A DNA stretch of 16,522 bases. It comes from Deltaproteobacteria bacterium (GTDB lineage: Bacteria > Desulfobacterota > DSM-4660 > Desulfatiglandales > Desulfatiglandaceae). The position numbers and the translations under genes were made by a program. The stretch covers positions 1-16,522 of the forward strand of contig QMLZ01000043.1 of assembly GCA_003646995.1 (NCBI GenBank). The letters are read 5' to 3'. Positions within the stretch are counted from its first letter, which is position 1; every line of letters starts with the position of its first letter. Shown here one piece after another: positions 1 to 7,255 of the stretch. The notes beneath the pieces were generated by a model. The model ran no database searches, was not told the DNA's origin, and saw only the letters and a program-made list of their open reading frames with translations.

Positions 1-1
1 C

Positions 2-307
2 ATAACCCCCAACAATATGGTCATAATGGACGTGAAGATTAGCGATGACTCCCCGGATTATGCAAATGCAAGGGGCGAGAGTGTGCCAATCAACACCAAG
101 AGTGCAGAAACTACAATGATGGTTGCCAGCGGGGACACCGTAATTATAGGAGGAATCTACAAGGAGAACAAAGGTGTAAGCGAGACTGGGCAGCCGTGGT
201 TGAAGGATATCCCGATTATTGGATGGTTGTTTAAAAACAAGACCTGGAACAACACCAAAAGGGAACTTTTGATCTTCCTCACCCCAACCGTGTTACCTGC
301 CGGCTAA
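2..307 (+). CDS. pilQ: Type IV pilus secretin PilQ, C-terminal fragment
   Basis: This is the last 101 codons of a secretin, open at the left edge of the window, so the start lies outside. PilQ forms the outer-membrane ring through which type IV pili are extruded and retracted. The visible part carries the conserved secretin C-terminal signature: a region ending in VASGDTVIIGGIYKE, then PWLKDIPIIGWLFKN, then KRELLIFLTPTVL, which form the closing beta-strands of the secretin barrel. The IGGIY and P-x-IGWLF elements are typical of PilQ rather than of type II secretion GspD. It ends five bases before the convergent HAD-phosphatase gene. In many proteobacteria pilQ is the last gene of pilMNOPQ, which fits its position here. 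The minor-pilin genes further right in the window support the pilus assignment. Confidence 0.93.
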   Translation: MTPNNMVIMDVKISDDSPDYANARGESVPINTKSAETTMMVASGDTVIIGGIYKENKGVSETGQPWLKDIPIIGWLFKNKTWNNTKRELLIFLTPTVLPAG

Positions 308-312
308 GGTGC

Positions 313-954
313 CTAGTCGATTTGTAGGCATCCCAGAATTCTAGCAATATCCAAGAGGCGGGCCACGTGATAGTCCGCCTCTAGTTTTTCATTCTTGTAG
401 GCAACAAAAACGACGCCAGCTGCTCTCGCTGTTTCCTGATCTACCGCGGAGTCACCCACATACATCCCCTGTGAAGGGGCCAGATCGAAATGTCGCAGGA
501 TCTTGTTTATTGGCTCAGGGTGTGGCTTGGGATTCCTGACGTCAAGGCAAGATACTACCATGTCGAAAAAGTCATCTAGGCCATGAGTCTTTATCACGTC
601 AGAGATCGTATTGCTTCTGTTAGTCGCCATTGCTAGGAAAAAACGAGGCTTCAATATAGCGAGCAGTTCCTTGGCCCCTGGCTCTGGTGTCATGTCTTTG
701 ATAAATGGCATGTAGTCCATGTTCATGCGATATTGCTGTGCTCTTTCCAAATAGGGTGTGTCCTTGAATAGGAATCTTACCGACTCTTCGGCGGTGTGCA
801 TGTGTATGTATTCAACCTGAGCCTCCTTCATAGAGGGCAGGCCGAATTTTGTAAGAAGATGATTATAATAGTTGATGTTTGCCTGCCGGGAATCGAACAA
901 CACACCGTCACAGTCAAAAATCACCACTTTTATGTGCTTAAAAGGTAAATCCAT
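313..954 (-). CDS. HAD-superfamily hydrolase, phosphoglycolate phosphatase-like
   Basis: A 213-residue soluble protein with all four haloacid dehalogenase motifs. Motif I is DCDGVLFDS with nucleophile Asp14 and acid/base Asp16; motif II is Thr111 in MATNRS; motif III is Lys143 in NPKPHPEP; motif IV is GDSAVDQETA with Asp168 and Asp172 for magnesium. The helical insert between residues 25 and 90 makes it subfamily I, like Gph, PpaX and beta-phosphoglucomutase. The substrate cannot be told from sequence; phosphoglycolate or another small phosphomonoester is the usual guess. The ATG start puts motif I at residue 14, the normal spacing, though the ribosome site is weak. It starts 27 bases beyond the terminator of the qrc operon, so it may be expressed by read-through or from a promoter I could not identify. 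Confidence 0.85.
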   Translation of the reverse strand: MDLPFKHIKVVIFDCDGVLFDSRQANINYYNHLLTKFGLPSMKEAQVEYIHMHTAEESVRFLFKDTPYLERAQQYRMNMDYMPFIKDMTPEPGAKELLAILKPRFFLAMATNRSNTISDVIKTHGLDDFFDMVVSCLDVRNPKPHPEPINKILRHFDLAPSQGMYVGDSAVDQETARAAGVVFVAYKNEKLEADYHVARLLDIARILGCLQID

Positions 955-980
955 GGTCCAGTTCTCGGCCCTCTTGGCCT

Positions 981-1018
981 AAAAAGAAAAGCAGGTTAGT
1001 AACATCCACCTGCTTTTC
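981..1018 (-). terminator. Rho-independent terminator of the qrc operon
   Basis: On the minus strand, bases 1018-1008 (GAAAAGCAGGT) pair perfectly with 996-986 (ACCTGCTTTTC), an 11-bp stem around an 11-base loop, and the stem is followed directly by five T residues (985-981). This sits 90 bases beyond the stop of the small membrane-protein gene and just before the HAD gene. A second inverted repeat, CAACGCC at 1046-1052 with GGCGTTG at 1067-1073, lies between the stop and this terminator and may fold in the mRNA 3' end. Confidence 0.8.
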
Positions 1019-1107
1019 CCTGCGTTCCAAATATTCAAAAGGATCCAACGCCTAAATTCCAATGCGGGCGTTGAAACAGGAAGTGCACTGTCAGTAGTCA
1101 GTAATGC

Positions 1108-1269
1108 TTAGTGAAAATGCCTTTCCCTCATGAAACCAAGGAGTTGAAATACCGTCTTAATGGCTGCCACTGTTATCCCTAGGCCTACAATTCCCAAGGC
1201 GAGATATAAGAAGCCAAAGAAGATGATATGATCAACGTTCCATTGCCATTCAAAAATGAAAGGTAACAT
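1108..1269 (-). CDS. 53-residue single-helix membrane protein at the end of the qrc operon
   Basis: A short gene of 53 codons. The ATG at 1269 has a strong ribosome site, GAGGAG, nine bases upstream. The product starts MLPFIFEWQWNVDHIIFFG, continues with a hydrophobic stretch at about residues 15-42 (FFGFLYLALGIVGLGITVA and following) that fits one transmembrane helix, and ends with the basic, His-rich tail MRERHFH. It begins 31 bases after the stop of the NrfD-like gene and lies before the operon terminator, so it is almost certainly co-transcribed with qrcABCD. I do not recognise the family with certainty. Position, size and a single helix suggest a small accessory or assembly subunit of the Qrc membrane complex. 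Coding quality is supported by the clean frame, the ribosome site and the coherent hydrophobic design. Confidence 0.78.
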   Translation of the reverse strand: MLPFIFEWQWNVDHIIFFGFLYLALGIVGLGITVAAIKTVFQLLGFMRERHFH

Positions 1270-1300
1270 TGTTCAACACTCCTCAAGGAAGTTTACATCA

Positions 1301-2533
1301 CTAGGCGGTGTTAAGCTCTTTCTCTTTCGGAAAAATGGGCAGGTACCTATAGGAAAGAGAATAGAGCAAAAAGCCATAACCAATGACCGCCATTGATATA
1401 CCCCACTCCTGCCAAGTAGGAAGGTAGCTTACAAATTTGTCAAATGGCATTACGGGAATAGCCAGTGTGACCACAGTGAAGACAAATCTGTTGAGCACTA
1501 TTCCCGTACAATTCATCAGGCAGCCCGCAATCAACCATCCTTCTGTTTGTCGTGCTTTTGGGATTAAAAGAATGATGGCAGGGACTATACCAAAAATTCC
1601 GATTTCAGCAATGACTAACCAAACGCCGTAAGGGCCTTCTTTATAAAAGTCCATGAAGGTTAATCCTGCTTTCGGCACTATTCCGTAGGCCCATCCAATG
1701 GTATCAGCTATCTTGAGAACCATGTAAAGGGCCAGAAGCCACCCAGAGATCTTGGCCAGTGTTTGGAATGCCTTGTCAGGGACCAGCTTCTTTCTTGTAA
1801 TCTTTTCCACAAGCTTAGTGCATAGGATGGTAAATGAAGGACCAGCCGCGATAGCCGAAAGGATGAAGAGGAAGAAGGTCCATGGCCAGATATAGAACCC
1901 TCCTCTTGCCGCAAATGGCCTCGCATACATGACACCAAAGAGGCCTCCCAGGGAACCCTGGTGAAAGAATGAAAGAAATGTCCCTGTTGCGGCAAACACG
2001 GCCATAATTTCATGAAGATTGTTTCCAAACAATCGGAGTTCCCGGATCTCTTCTATTTTCCTGTTTTCCAAGATGATGGGAATATACTCGATCAACAGAA
2101 CCCCTAGATAGGTTGTAATACAAAAGGACACTTCCGTCAGCATGGAATGAACATTGGCATGCCAGAAAATAAACCACCCTCTCAGGGGTTGTCCTATATC
2201 AATACCCAGCATAGCAACTGCACCGGAGTAGCAGATAAACCCGATAATAACCGCTGAATTTATAATGTCTTTCAGCTCTTTTTTCCCAATAATATAGGTA
2301 AGGAATCCTGTGAAAAAGGCCCCGGCACCCAGCGCAATAACAGCAAGATCAAACACGATCCAAAGGGCAAAGGCAAAATAATTGGTCATATTTGTCTGGT
2401 TCAGCCCCTTATACAGGCAAAGGAAAGCTGAAACGAGGCCCCAACCCAGCAGACCTAACCAAGGCAGAGTCCAAAGAAAGAACTTCCCTGGTGAGCACCT
2501 CTTAACTCCTTCTGGAATTAATACAGAATCCAT
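1301..2533 (-). CDS. qrcD: Quinone reductase complex integral membrane subunit QrcD (NrfD/PsrC family)
   Basis: A 410-residue polytopic protein with about ten hydrophobic helices, of the NrfD/PsrC (polysulfide reductase membrane subunit) family. Such subunits bind the quinone in the membrane and connect it to the Fe-S chain of the periplasmic subunits; they have no heme. Residues near 170-200 (GNNLHEIMAVFAATG, then SFFHQGSLGGLFG) form the conserved His/Gln-containing segment seen in DsrP, HmeB, QrcD and ActC relatives. The AGGAGG at 2540-2545 decides the ATG at 2533. It follows the ferredoxin-like gene by 33 bases. The gene order cytochrome, molybdopterin-like, Fe-S, NrfD is that of qrcABCD of Desulfovibrio-type sulfate reducers, in which the complex reduces menaquinone with electrons from cytochrome c3. 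A polysulfide- or thiosulfate-reductase role is less likely because of the multiheme subunit in the same operon. Confidence 0.85.
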   Translation of the reverse strand: MDSVLIPEGVKRCSPGKFFLWTLPWLGLLGWGLVSAFLCLYKGLNQTNMTNYFAFALWIVFDLAVIALGAGAFFTGFLTYIIGKKELKDIINSAVIIGFICYSGAVAMLGIDIGQPLRGWFIFWHANVHSMLTEVSFCITTYLGVLLIEYIPIILENRKIEEIRELRLFGNNLHEIMAVFAATGTFLSFFHQGSLGGLFGVMYARPFAARGGFYIWPWTFFLFILSAIAAGPSFTILCTKLVEKITRKKLVPDKAFQTLAKISGWLLALYMVLKIADTIGWAYGIVPKAGLTFMDFYKEGPYGVWLVIAEIGIFGIVPAIILLIPKARQTEGWLIAGCLMNCTGIVLNRFVFTVVTLAIPVMPFDKFVSYLPTWQEWGISMAVIGYGFLLYSLSYRYLPIFPKEKELNTA

Positions 2534-2566
2534 CCCTTTCCTCCTAATAAGCTTTCGGCCTACTGC

Positions 2567-3349
2567 TTAGCCAGCCTTAGTCACGGGTTGTAATTCTTCA
2601 GGCCGGTAATTGTCGGCCAGCTTTCTGACCCATTCTTTGCTAGAGAGATAATAAACCTTCGGTTCTGTTCCCAGCCTCTCCAAGAGCCTAAAGGCCCTAG
2701 GGCTTTTGGCCAGTTTGCTGACCTTATGGTTAGGATTATTCAAGTCACCAAATGTTATGGCTTGGGCCGGACAGGCCTCTGCGCAAGCAGTAATATACTC
2801 TCCTTCCTCCAGTTCTCGGCGACCTTCGGCATAAGCCTTTTCTTTTGCCCTCATAAGCCGGTGGTGGCAAAAAGTGCATTTTTCCACCACACCTCTCATC
2901 CTCGGAGAAACCTCTGGGGAAAGATATTTATCAAGGCCTTTTCCCTTTGGGAAGTAACCGTCATACCAATTAAAGTTTCTGGCATGATAAGGACAGGCAG
3001 CTATGCAGTACCTGCACCCTATACACCGAGTATAGATCTGACTGACTATACCAGTATTAGGATCTAAGCGAGTGGCCGTGGCCGGGCACACTGAGACACA
3101 GGGGGTATGATGTTCGCACTGCATACAGGGGCGGGGGAAGTAACTAACCTCTGTATGAGGGAAAGGTTTTCCGTTAGTAATCTTGTAAAGCCTCATCCAT
3201 GCAACGTTTCGTTGCTTGTCTGATTCGTCCGGCCACACAGTTACGTTGTTTTCCGCTGCGCATGCAACCATACACGTGGCACAGCCAGTACACTTGTCAA
3301 GATCAATTGTCATACCGTAGCGAGGGCCTTTTCCGTGTGCTTCTTCCAT
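2567..3349 (-). CDS. qrcC: Quinone reductase complex iron-sulfur subunit QrcC
   Basis: A 260-residue ferredoxin-like protein of the DmsB/PsrB/HybA type. Sixteen cysteines fall in four clusters: Cys20-23-26-30, Cys75-78-84-88, Cys109-112-115-119, and Cys158-161 with Cys189-193. The pattern predicts four cubane clusters forming a wire between the catalytic-like subunit and the membrane subunit. Every expected position is a cysteine, so no site is visibly degraded to a three-iron type. There is no signal peptide; such subunits are normally carried out by the Tat system together with the partner that has the Tat signal, here QrcB. The ATG at 3349 has AGAGG at a good distance. The gene is 44 bases after qrcB and 33 bases before qrcD. 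In ActB of alternative complex III this domain is fused to the molybdopterin-like one; here they are separate, which supports Qrc. Confidence 0.88.
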   Translation of the reverse strand: MEEAHGKGPRYGMTIDLDKCTGCATCMVACAAENNVTVWPDESDKQRNVAWMRLYKITNGKPFPHTEVSYFPRPCMQCEHHTPCVSVCPATATRLDPNTGIVSQIYTRCIGCRYCIAACPYHARNFNWYDGYFPKGKGLDKYLSPEVSPRMRGVVEKCTFCHHRLMRAKEKAYAEGRRELEEGEYITACAEACPAQAITFGDLNNPNHKVSKLAKSPRAFRLLERLGTEPKVYYLSSKEWVRKLADNYRPEELQPVTKAG

Positions 3350-3393
3350 AACGAACCTCTTTGTTATGTAATGTGCTTCCTAAGCAGATAAAC

Positions 3394-5862
3394 TTACGTC
3401 TTTTTTATCCTTGCCGGCGTAGTCCACCATGCGGGCAATCCACTTAAGGCGTCCTTGCTAGTGCCGATTAGCCAATTGGGATTGGCTCCTTTGCCCCTCA
3501 AGAATTCATCATAGGCACTATGGCCAAAGCCTCGGGGTACGAATATGTATCCGGGAAATGCTCCCTCAAATAGCGTCACCCTTAAGGTCGTTTTTCCTAA
3601 AGGTGTCTCTACTACGATCTTGTCCCCTTCCCTAAGACCGTACTGCTTGGCAGTCTGAGGATTTATCTCGGCAAATGAGTCCTTCTTAAGCAGCTGATTA
3701 TCAAACCATGTCTTTGTCAGGAATGGGGGGCTAGGCACCCAGCTATCAGAGAGGTTTATTATTTCATAAGGAGCCATTACCAGAGGAAATCTGGTGTTGG
3801 TGCCGGGTAAAACAGGTGGCTCTTGATGAGGCAGAAAAGCCTCGTCCCCAGTGGCCTCAATAGCCATTTCTTTCAAGACTTGAGCGGGCTTATCGCTCAC
3901 TTGAGCAAATTCATCAGCGGCAAGCTGGATCTGCGTACTGAAAAACTCAAACTTGTAGTTCGGGGTCTTAAAAATCTTTTCCCAGTTTTTAAAAGAGTGA
4001 GTCGGTCTATACCACATGCCCGTGGCCTTGATGGCCTCCCACATTTCCTCGAAGCTCTTGTAGCCGGGCTTGGGCGAGGTCCCTTTTTTCATCTGCACCC
4101 AAGGAGGTGTTCCATCGTGGGAAACCATTCCACCACCGCTTGCAAATAGTCCCTCAGCCCTTGTCTTAAGGACTTGCTCATAGCTATCCCAAGGAAAGGC
4201 CGAAGCTACAGGTTCTTCTAAGGCTTTTGCAACTTCCAACAATGTATCACCCAGGTTTTTCGTGCGAAATACTGGGCCCACTACAGGCTTGGAAAGGCCA
4301 TAAAACGCGTACTGCAGGGCAGGAGGCCACAATATCTCTTCCATCTTTTCCAAAAAAGTATGGTCGGGAAGGACCAGGTCGGCCATCAAGGCCGTCTCAT
4401 CTCGATAGGGTGAGAAACTGACGATAAAGGGTATTTTCTTGAGGGCTTGGTAAAAAAGACTCCCGTCAGGTTCGGTGTGGGAAGGGTTGGCACCAAAAAT
4501 CAATAAAGTGTCAACCAGCGGTGTGGAAGATTTCACCACTGCCTCTGAGAAATTGCGTATCAAACCGTCCGTAAAAGGATACCTTTTGGAATCAGCACCA
4601 TCCACACGAGGCTTTGCCAACCCTGCCTCAGCTATGGGATCTGGCTCAAAAGCGGGTAGATCCTTCAGTGGGAGAGGGTCGTGCACAAGAACACCACCTG
4701 GCATGTTAATATTACCGACCAAGGCGTTGAGGCTGTGTACAGCCATAAATTCATAGATGCTCCCATTGAGCAGCCCTTTACCTTTGCCGAAAATGGCAAT
4801 CGGCGCCCGTGCCCTTGCAAAGTCCCTAGCAAGCTTTTCAATTGCCCCGGGTTCTATTCCGGTGATATCCGCTACTTGGGAAGGGGGGTATTTTTGAAAG
4901 ACCAGAGACTTGAAGCCCATATGACGTTTGCCATCGGATGATGTCCAGTCTTCAAAACCAAAGGTATGGTTTTCCACAAACTCCCTACTGAATAACCCCT
5001 CTTTTATGATTACATAGGCCATTCCGAGGGCTAGGGCTGCTTCGGTACCTGGCCTTACAGGGAGCCACTGGTCTGCTTTTGAGGCAGTATTGGAAGCCCT
5101 CGAATCCACTTGTACAATGCGTATTTTTCCTTTTCGGTTTTGCTCGTGCCACATCCCCCATGTGTTAAGTATCCTTCCAGGAGAACCCCAACCCTCTAAC
5201 AGACCACAACCGAAGCTGAGGATAAAGTCGGAGTTTTCGAGATCAAAACCAATAGGTCCCTCTCTGCCTTGCATCAGAACGTTCAGCATCCAGTAAGTAT
5301 CTTCCACTGAGGCGCACCTGATATAGTTAGGGCTTCCAATAGCCCTTAGGAGGCGCGAAATGAGGAGGGAAATGGTCGAATCCCTTCTGTTTCCATCTAT
5401 CGCAACCAATTGTTCAGGTTTTCCGTCTAATCTGAGTCTCTTTACCTTGGAGGCCAGAATCCCTATGGCCTCCTCCCACGAAATGGGCACAAACTCTCCC
5501 AGGCCACGGGGCCCTACTCGTTTCATGGGCGAGGTGAATCGCAGATCCTTATCGTAAAGCAGTTGAAGACCCCCCATACCAACAGGGCATATTCCCCCTG
5601 GGTTTATGGGAAAGTCTGTCCTGCCTTCTATCTTAACGGCCCGATCGTCCACCTTCCGCACCTCAATACCGCATCCTCCTGGACACAGTGTGCAGACACT
5701 CTTTTCGTGGCTAAAGGCGCCGGCAGGTGGTACAGGCACCCAGGGCCAATTTTGAGTCCATATAGCGATGTCATCCGTTAGCTTCCACGGAAGCGGCGTC
5801 ACCTGAAGCCCCGCTACTCCTCCAACGACAAGCTTTACAAAGTCTCTCCTCGTGATTCCCAT
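3394..5862 (-). CDS. qrcB: Quinone reductase complex molybdopterin-oxidoreductase-fold subunit QrcB
   Basis: An 822-residue protein of the molybdopterin oxidoreductase (CISM) fold. It begins with a twin-arginine signal, TRRDFVKL with Arg5-Arg6, followed by a hydrophobic stretch, so it is exported folded to the periplasm. Near the N-terminus Cys57-X2-Cys60-X3-Cys64-X27-Cys92 gives the Fe-S site of the family. The C-terminal third (about 690-800) is the substrate/cofactor-binding barrel domain, with KIVVETPLGKTTLRV and FVPRGFGHSAYDE. Characterised QrcB and ActB proteins keep this fold but contain no molybdenum cofactor and work as structural and electron-transfer subunits. By eye, the position of the usual Cys ligand after GSPNYIRCASVEDTYW appears to be Glu186, which fits loss of catalysis but is not proven. 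It starts 12 bases after qrcA, with AAGGGG upstream. A PsrA- or PhsA-type reductase is the alternative. Confidence 0.86.
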   Translation of the reverse strand: MGITRRDFVKLVVGGVAGLQVTPLPWKLTDDIAIWTQNWPWVPVPPAGAFSHEKSVCTLCPGGCGIEVRKVDDRAVKIEGRTDFPINPGGICPVGMGGLQLLYDKDLRFTSPMKRVGPRGLGEFVPISWEEAIGILASKVKRLRLDGKPEQLVAIDGNRRDSTISLLISRLLRAIGSPNYIRCASVEDTYWMLNVLMQGREGPIGFDLENSDFILSFGCGLLEGWGSPGRILNTWGMWHEQNRKGKIRIVQVDSRASNTASKADQWLPVRPGTEAALALGMAYVIIKEGLFSREFVENHTFGFEDWTSSDGKRHMGFKSLVFQKYPPSQVADITGIEPGAIEKLARDFARARAPIAIFGKGKGLLNGSIYEFMAVHSLNALVGNINMPGGVLVHDPLPLKDLPAFEPDPIAEAGLAKPRVDGADSKRYPFTDGLIRNFSEAVVKSSTPLVDTLLIFGANPSHTEPDGSLFYQALKKIPFIVSFSPYRDETALMADLVLPDHTFLEKMEEILWPPALQYAFYGLSKPVVGPVFRTKNLGDTLLEVAKALEEPVASAFPWDSYEQVLKTRAEGLFASGGGMVSHDGTPPWVQMKKGTSPKPGYKSFEEMWEAIKATGMWYRPTHSFKNWEKIFKTPNYKFEFFSTQIQLAADEFAQVSDKPAQVLKEMAIEATGDEAFLPHQEPPVLPGTNTRFPLVMAPYEIINLSDSWVPSPPFLTKTWFDNQLLKKDSFAEINPQTAKQYGLREGDKIVVETPLGKTTLRVTLFEGAFPGYIFVPRGFGHSAYDEFLRGKGANPNWLIGTSKDALSGLPAWWTTPARIKKT

Positions 5863-5874
5863 CGCAATTACCCC

Positions 5875-6534
5875 TTATTTGTGGCAGACAAAACAGGCAT
5901 TATTCTCCTCGTGCCCCATCTTACTATGGCACTCGGCGCAGTCATCCATTTTCATCCGATCCCAGTTATGTTTTTTGTAACCGGATATCCGCTTGCCCCA
6001 AATGTTTCTGCTGTATCCCGTGATCCGGTTTGACTCGTAAGGTGGCAGTTGAGCGAGATGACCATGGTCCCCGTGGCAGGTCTTGCAATCCAACTCAGCC
6101 ATCTTCACGTGAGCAATGTGCGGAAAGTAAACACAATCGGGTTGTTGATAATATGAAAACCATGGGATCTCCTTTTCAGGGCCCACGTATGTCTGCAAAA
6201 AGAATTTTTCCTCTTGTGTTTCCCCTAAGGGGGTTTCGGGGTCGTCATGGCACTCGGTGCATTTGGATAACTTCGGAATCCCTGCAAAGGTTCCGTCTTC
6301 GCGGAATTCATGGCAGAATAAGCACTTCTCTGTTTCGGTGTCTCCTTCGATGCCCTCTACCCTCTCGGGATTCATATGAATTGCGTGACTGAAATTAAAG
6401 GGTTGGGGCTGTTTTGAGTAGAGAACCATGGGAAAGATAATCCAGCCGATTATGAGAGAGCCTACAAAGCCTGCAACGAAAAAAAGAATTCCCCCGACAA
6501 AAGAAGATTTGCTTGAAGTGGTTTTCTTCTCCAT
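5875..6534 (-). CDS. qrcA: Membrane-anchored multiheme cytochrome c subunit QrcA
   Basis: A 219-residue periplasmic cytochrome held by an N-terminal hydrophobic anchor (about residues 12-39) with no cleavage site apparent. Five canonical heme motifs are visible: CLFCH 71-75, CTECH 92-96, CKTCH 150-154, CAECH 199-203 and CFVCH 214-218. The FSHAIH at 48-53 and FPHIAH at 137-142 are typical class III cytochrome segments that supply distal His ligands. Cys134, just before the FPHIAH, is the only cysteine outside a CXXCH. QrcA is the subunit that accepts electrons from type I cytochrome c3 and passes them to the Fe-S subunits. It is the first gene of the operon, with a TTGACA-type promoter about 55 bases upstream, and qrcB follows after 12 bases. 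The Desulfovibrio protein is described as having six hemes, one more than the canonical motifs seen here. Confidence 0.88.
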   Translation of the reverse strand: MEKKTTSSKSSFVGGILFFVAGFVGSLIIGWIIFPMVLYSKQPQPFNFSHAIHMNPERVEGIEGDTETEKCLFCHEFREDGTFAGIPKLSKCTECHDDPETPLGETQEEKFFLQTYVGPEKEIPWFSYYQQPDCVYFPHIAHVKMAELDCKTCHGDHGHLAQLPPYESNRITGYSRNIWGKRISGYKKHNWDRMKMDDCAECHSKMGHEENNACFVCHK

Positions 6535-6587
6535 AAGATAGGCCTCGTTACTCTAAGGTTGATAAACCAGATTGTGGCAGTTTTGCG

Positions 6588-6616
6588 TATTTACATAGTA
6601 CGCCTTTTTTTGTCAA
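6588..6616 (-). promoter_or_regulatory. Sigma-70-type promoter of the qrc operon
   Basis: On the minus strand a perfect -35 TTGACA (6616-6611) is followed after 17 bases by TAAATA (6593-6588), a partial -10 match. It reads toward qrcA, whose ATG is at 6534, which leaves a leader of roughly 45 bases. Spacing and orientation are right, but the -10 is weak. Confidence 0.55.
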
Positions 6617-6690
6617 GGAAAATTACCTTAAAGGCTTGAAAATCAACCGAATAGGGTGAGTGAAGTAGGAGGCGAGGGATTATTCAACAT

Positions 6691-6731
6691 AAGACATCAA
6701 ACCCCTCCTTTCAGGAAGGGTTTGATGTCTT
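6691..6731 (-). terminator. Strong hairpin after rpsU
   Basis: AAGACATCAAACCC (6691-6704) pairs perfectly with GGGTTTGATGTCTT (6718-6731), 14 bp, and the inner TCCT/AGGA can extend the stem to leave a three-base loop. It lies 44 bases beyond the rpsU stop. Neither side has a long T run, so it may act as a terminator with a weak tail or as a stable mRNA 3' end; it also insulates the qrc promoter from rpsU. Confidence 0.65.
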
Positions 6732-6775
6732 TGAAGCAATCAATGTAAAGAGCCAGATAGCACCTAGCCCCGTGC

Positions 6776-6964
6776 CTAGGAAAACTTTTTCATTCTTTTG
6801 CGTCTTCTCTTGGCGGCCTTTGCCTGCTTCTTTTTCCGCTGCACACTAGGCTTGTCATAGAAGCGCCTTTCCTTGATTTCCGAGAAAAAGCCTTCTTTTG
6901 TTAATTTCCGTTTTAGGTCTTTAATGGCCTTTTCTATTTGATTGTCCTGAACAACAACTTTCAT
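6776..6964 (-). CDS. rpsU: 30S ribosomal protein S21
   Basis: A 62-residue, very basic protein with the S21 hallmarks: start MKVVVQDNQIEKAIKDLKRK, the middle motif EIKERRFYDKPSVQRKKKQ, and an Arg/Lys-rich tail. S21 binds the platform of the small subunit near the 3' end of 16S rRNA and helps translation initiation. Length is slightly below the 65-70 usual. The ATG at 6964 has AAGGTGGTGA as ribosome site. In many proteobacteria rpsU heads the rpsU-dnaG-rpoD operon; here neither neighbour is present, so the gene stands alone between two hairpins. A terminator-like hairpin sits only about 20 bases upstream of its ribosome site, which leaves no room for an ordinary promoter between them. Expression therefore must read through that hairpin or use an upstream promoter with attenuation. 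Confidence 0.92.
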   Translation of the reverse strand: MKVVVQDNQIEKAIKDLKRKLTKEGFFSEIKERRFYDKPSVQRKKKQAKAAKRRRKRMKKFS

Positions 6965-6984
6965 AGTTTCACCACCTTACTATT

Positions 6985-7026
6985 AAAATAAAAAAGCACC
7001 TCTTTTCTGGTCTTTTGAGGTGCTTT
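6985..7026 (-). terminator. Terminator-like hairpin in front of rpsU
   Basis: On the minus strand AAAGCACCTC (7026-7017) pairs perfectly with GAGGTGCTTT (7002-6993) around a 14-base loop, and the stem runs into an A/T-rich tail with six T residues in a row. This is a canonical rho-independent terminator. It lies 70 bases after the stop of the candidate small gene at 7096 and 21 bases before the rpsU start region, so it either ends that small transcript or attenuates rpsU. Confidence 0.75.
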
Positions 7027-7095
7027 CCTTTCCCTACTCAAGCAAATAAGCGGGCATCTAAGTTATGTGTAACAGCATTACATCGCAGGTATACC

Positions 7096-7206
7096 TCATT
7101 TTGCTTTTAAAGGTACGGAAGCCCTCAAAACACGATCCAGATTTTTCCCTATTCGGCGTCTTAAAAAACGCTCCCAGGGCCAATTTGAGGCAGATACATC
7201 TGACAA
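7096..7206 (-). CDS. Possible 36-residue basic peptide, TTG start
   Basis: A short open frame with a TTG start at 7206, four bases after AAAGGGGGTGA, which matches the anti-Shine-Dalgarno complement AAGGAGGTGA almost fully and is one of the strongest ribosome sites in the window. The 36-residue product contains NWPWERFLRRRIGKNLDRV, so it is basic with two Trp and an amphipathic look; no family is recognised. It sits between a promoter (7256-7284) and a terminator-like hairpin (6985-7026), which together make a complete small transcription unit. It may instead be a leader peptide for rpsU, or the ribosome site may serve the overlapping 12-codon frame starting with ATG at 7199. I do not claim a function, and the coding call is tentative. 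Confidence 0.35.
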   Translation of the reverse strand: MSDVSASNWPWERFLRRRIGKNLDRVLRASVPLKAK

Positions 7207-7255
7207 AAAATCACCCCCTTTGCTGCTCGGGGAAAATTATATTTCAAAAAAACAT

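Noticed and set aside
3823..4149. Long plus-strand frames inside qrcB (also 4475-4756 and 5563-5781)
   Set aside because: They are antisense shadows of a well-supported 822-residue gene, with no ribosome sites and unnatural protein composition.
3394..5862. Reading the operon as polysulfide or thiosulfate reductase (Psr/Phs)
   Set aside because: Those lack a membrane-anchored multiheme cytochrome as the first gene; the four-gene order and the unfused Fe-S subunit fit Qrc better.
6752..6780. CCTAG/CTAGG inverted repeat at the end of rpsU
   Set aside because: The stem is only about five bases and overlaps the stop; the 14-bp hairpin at 6691-6731 is a much better 3' signal.
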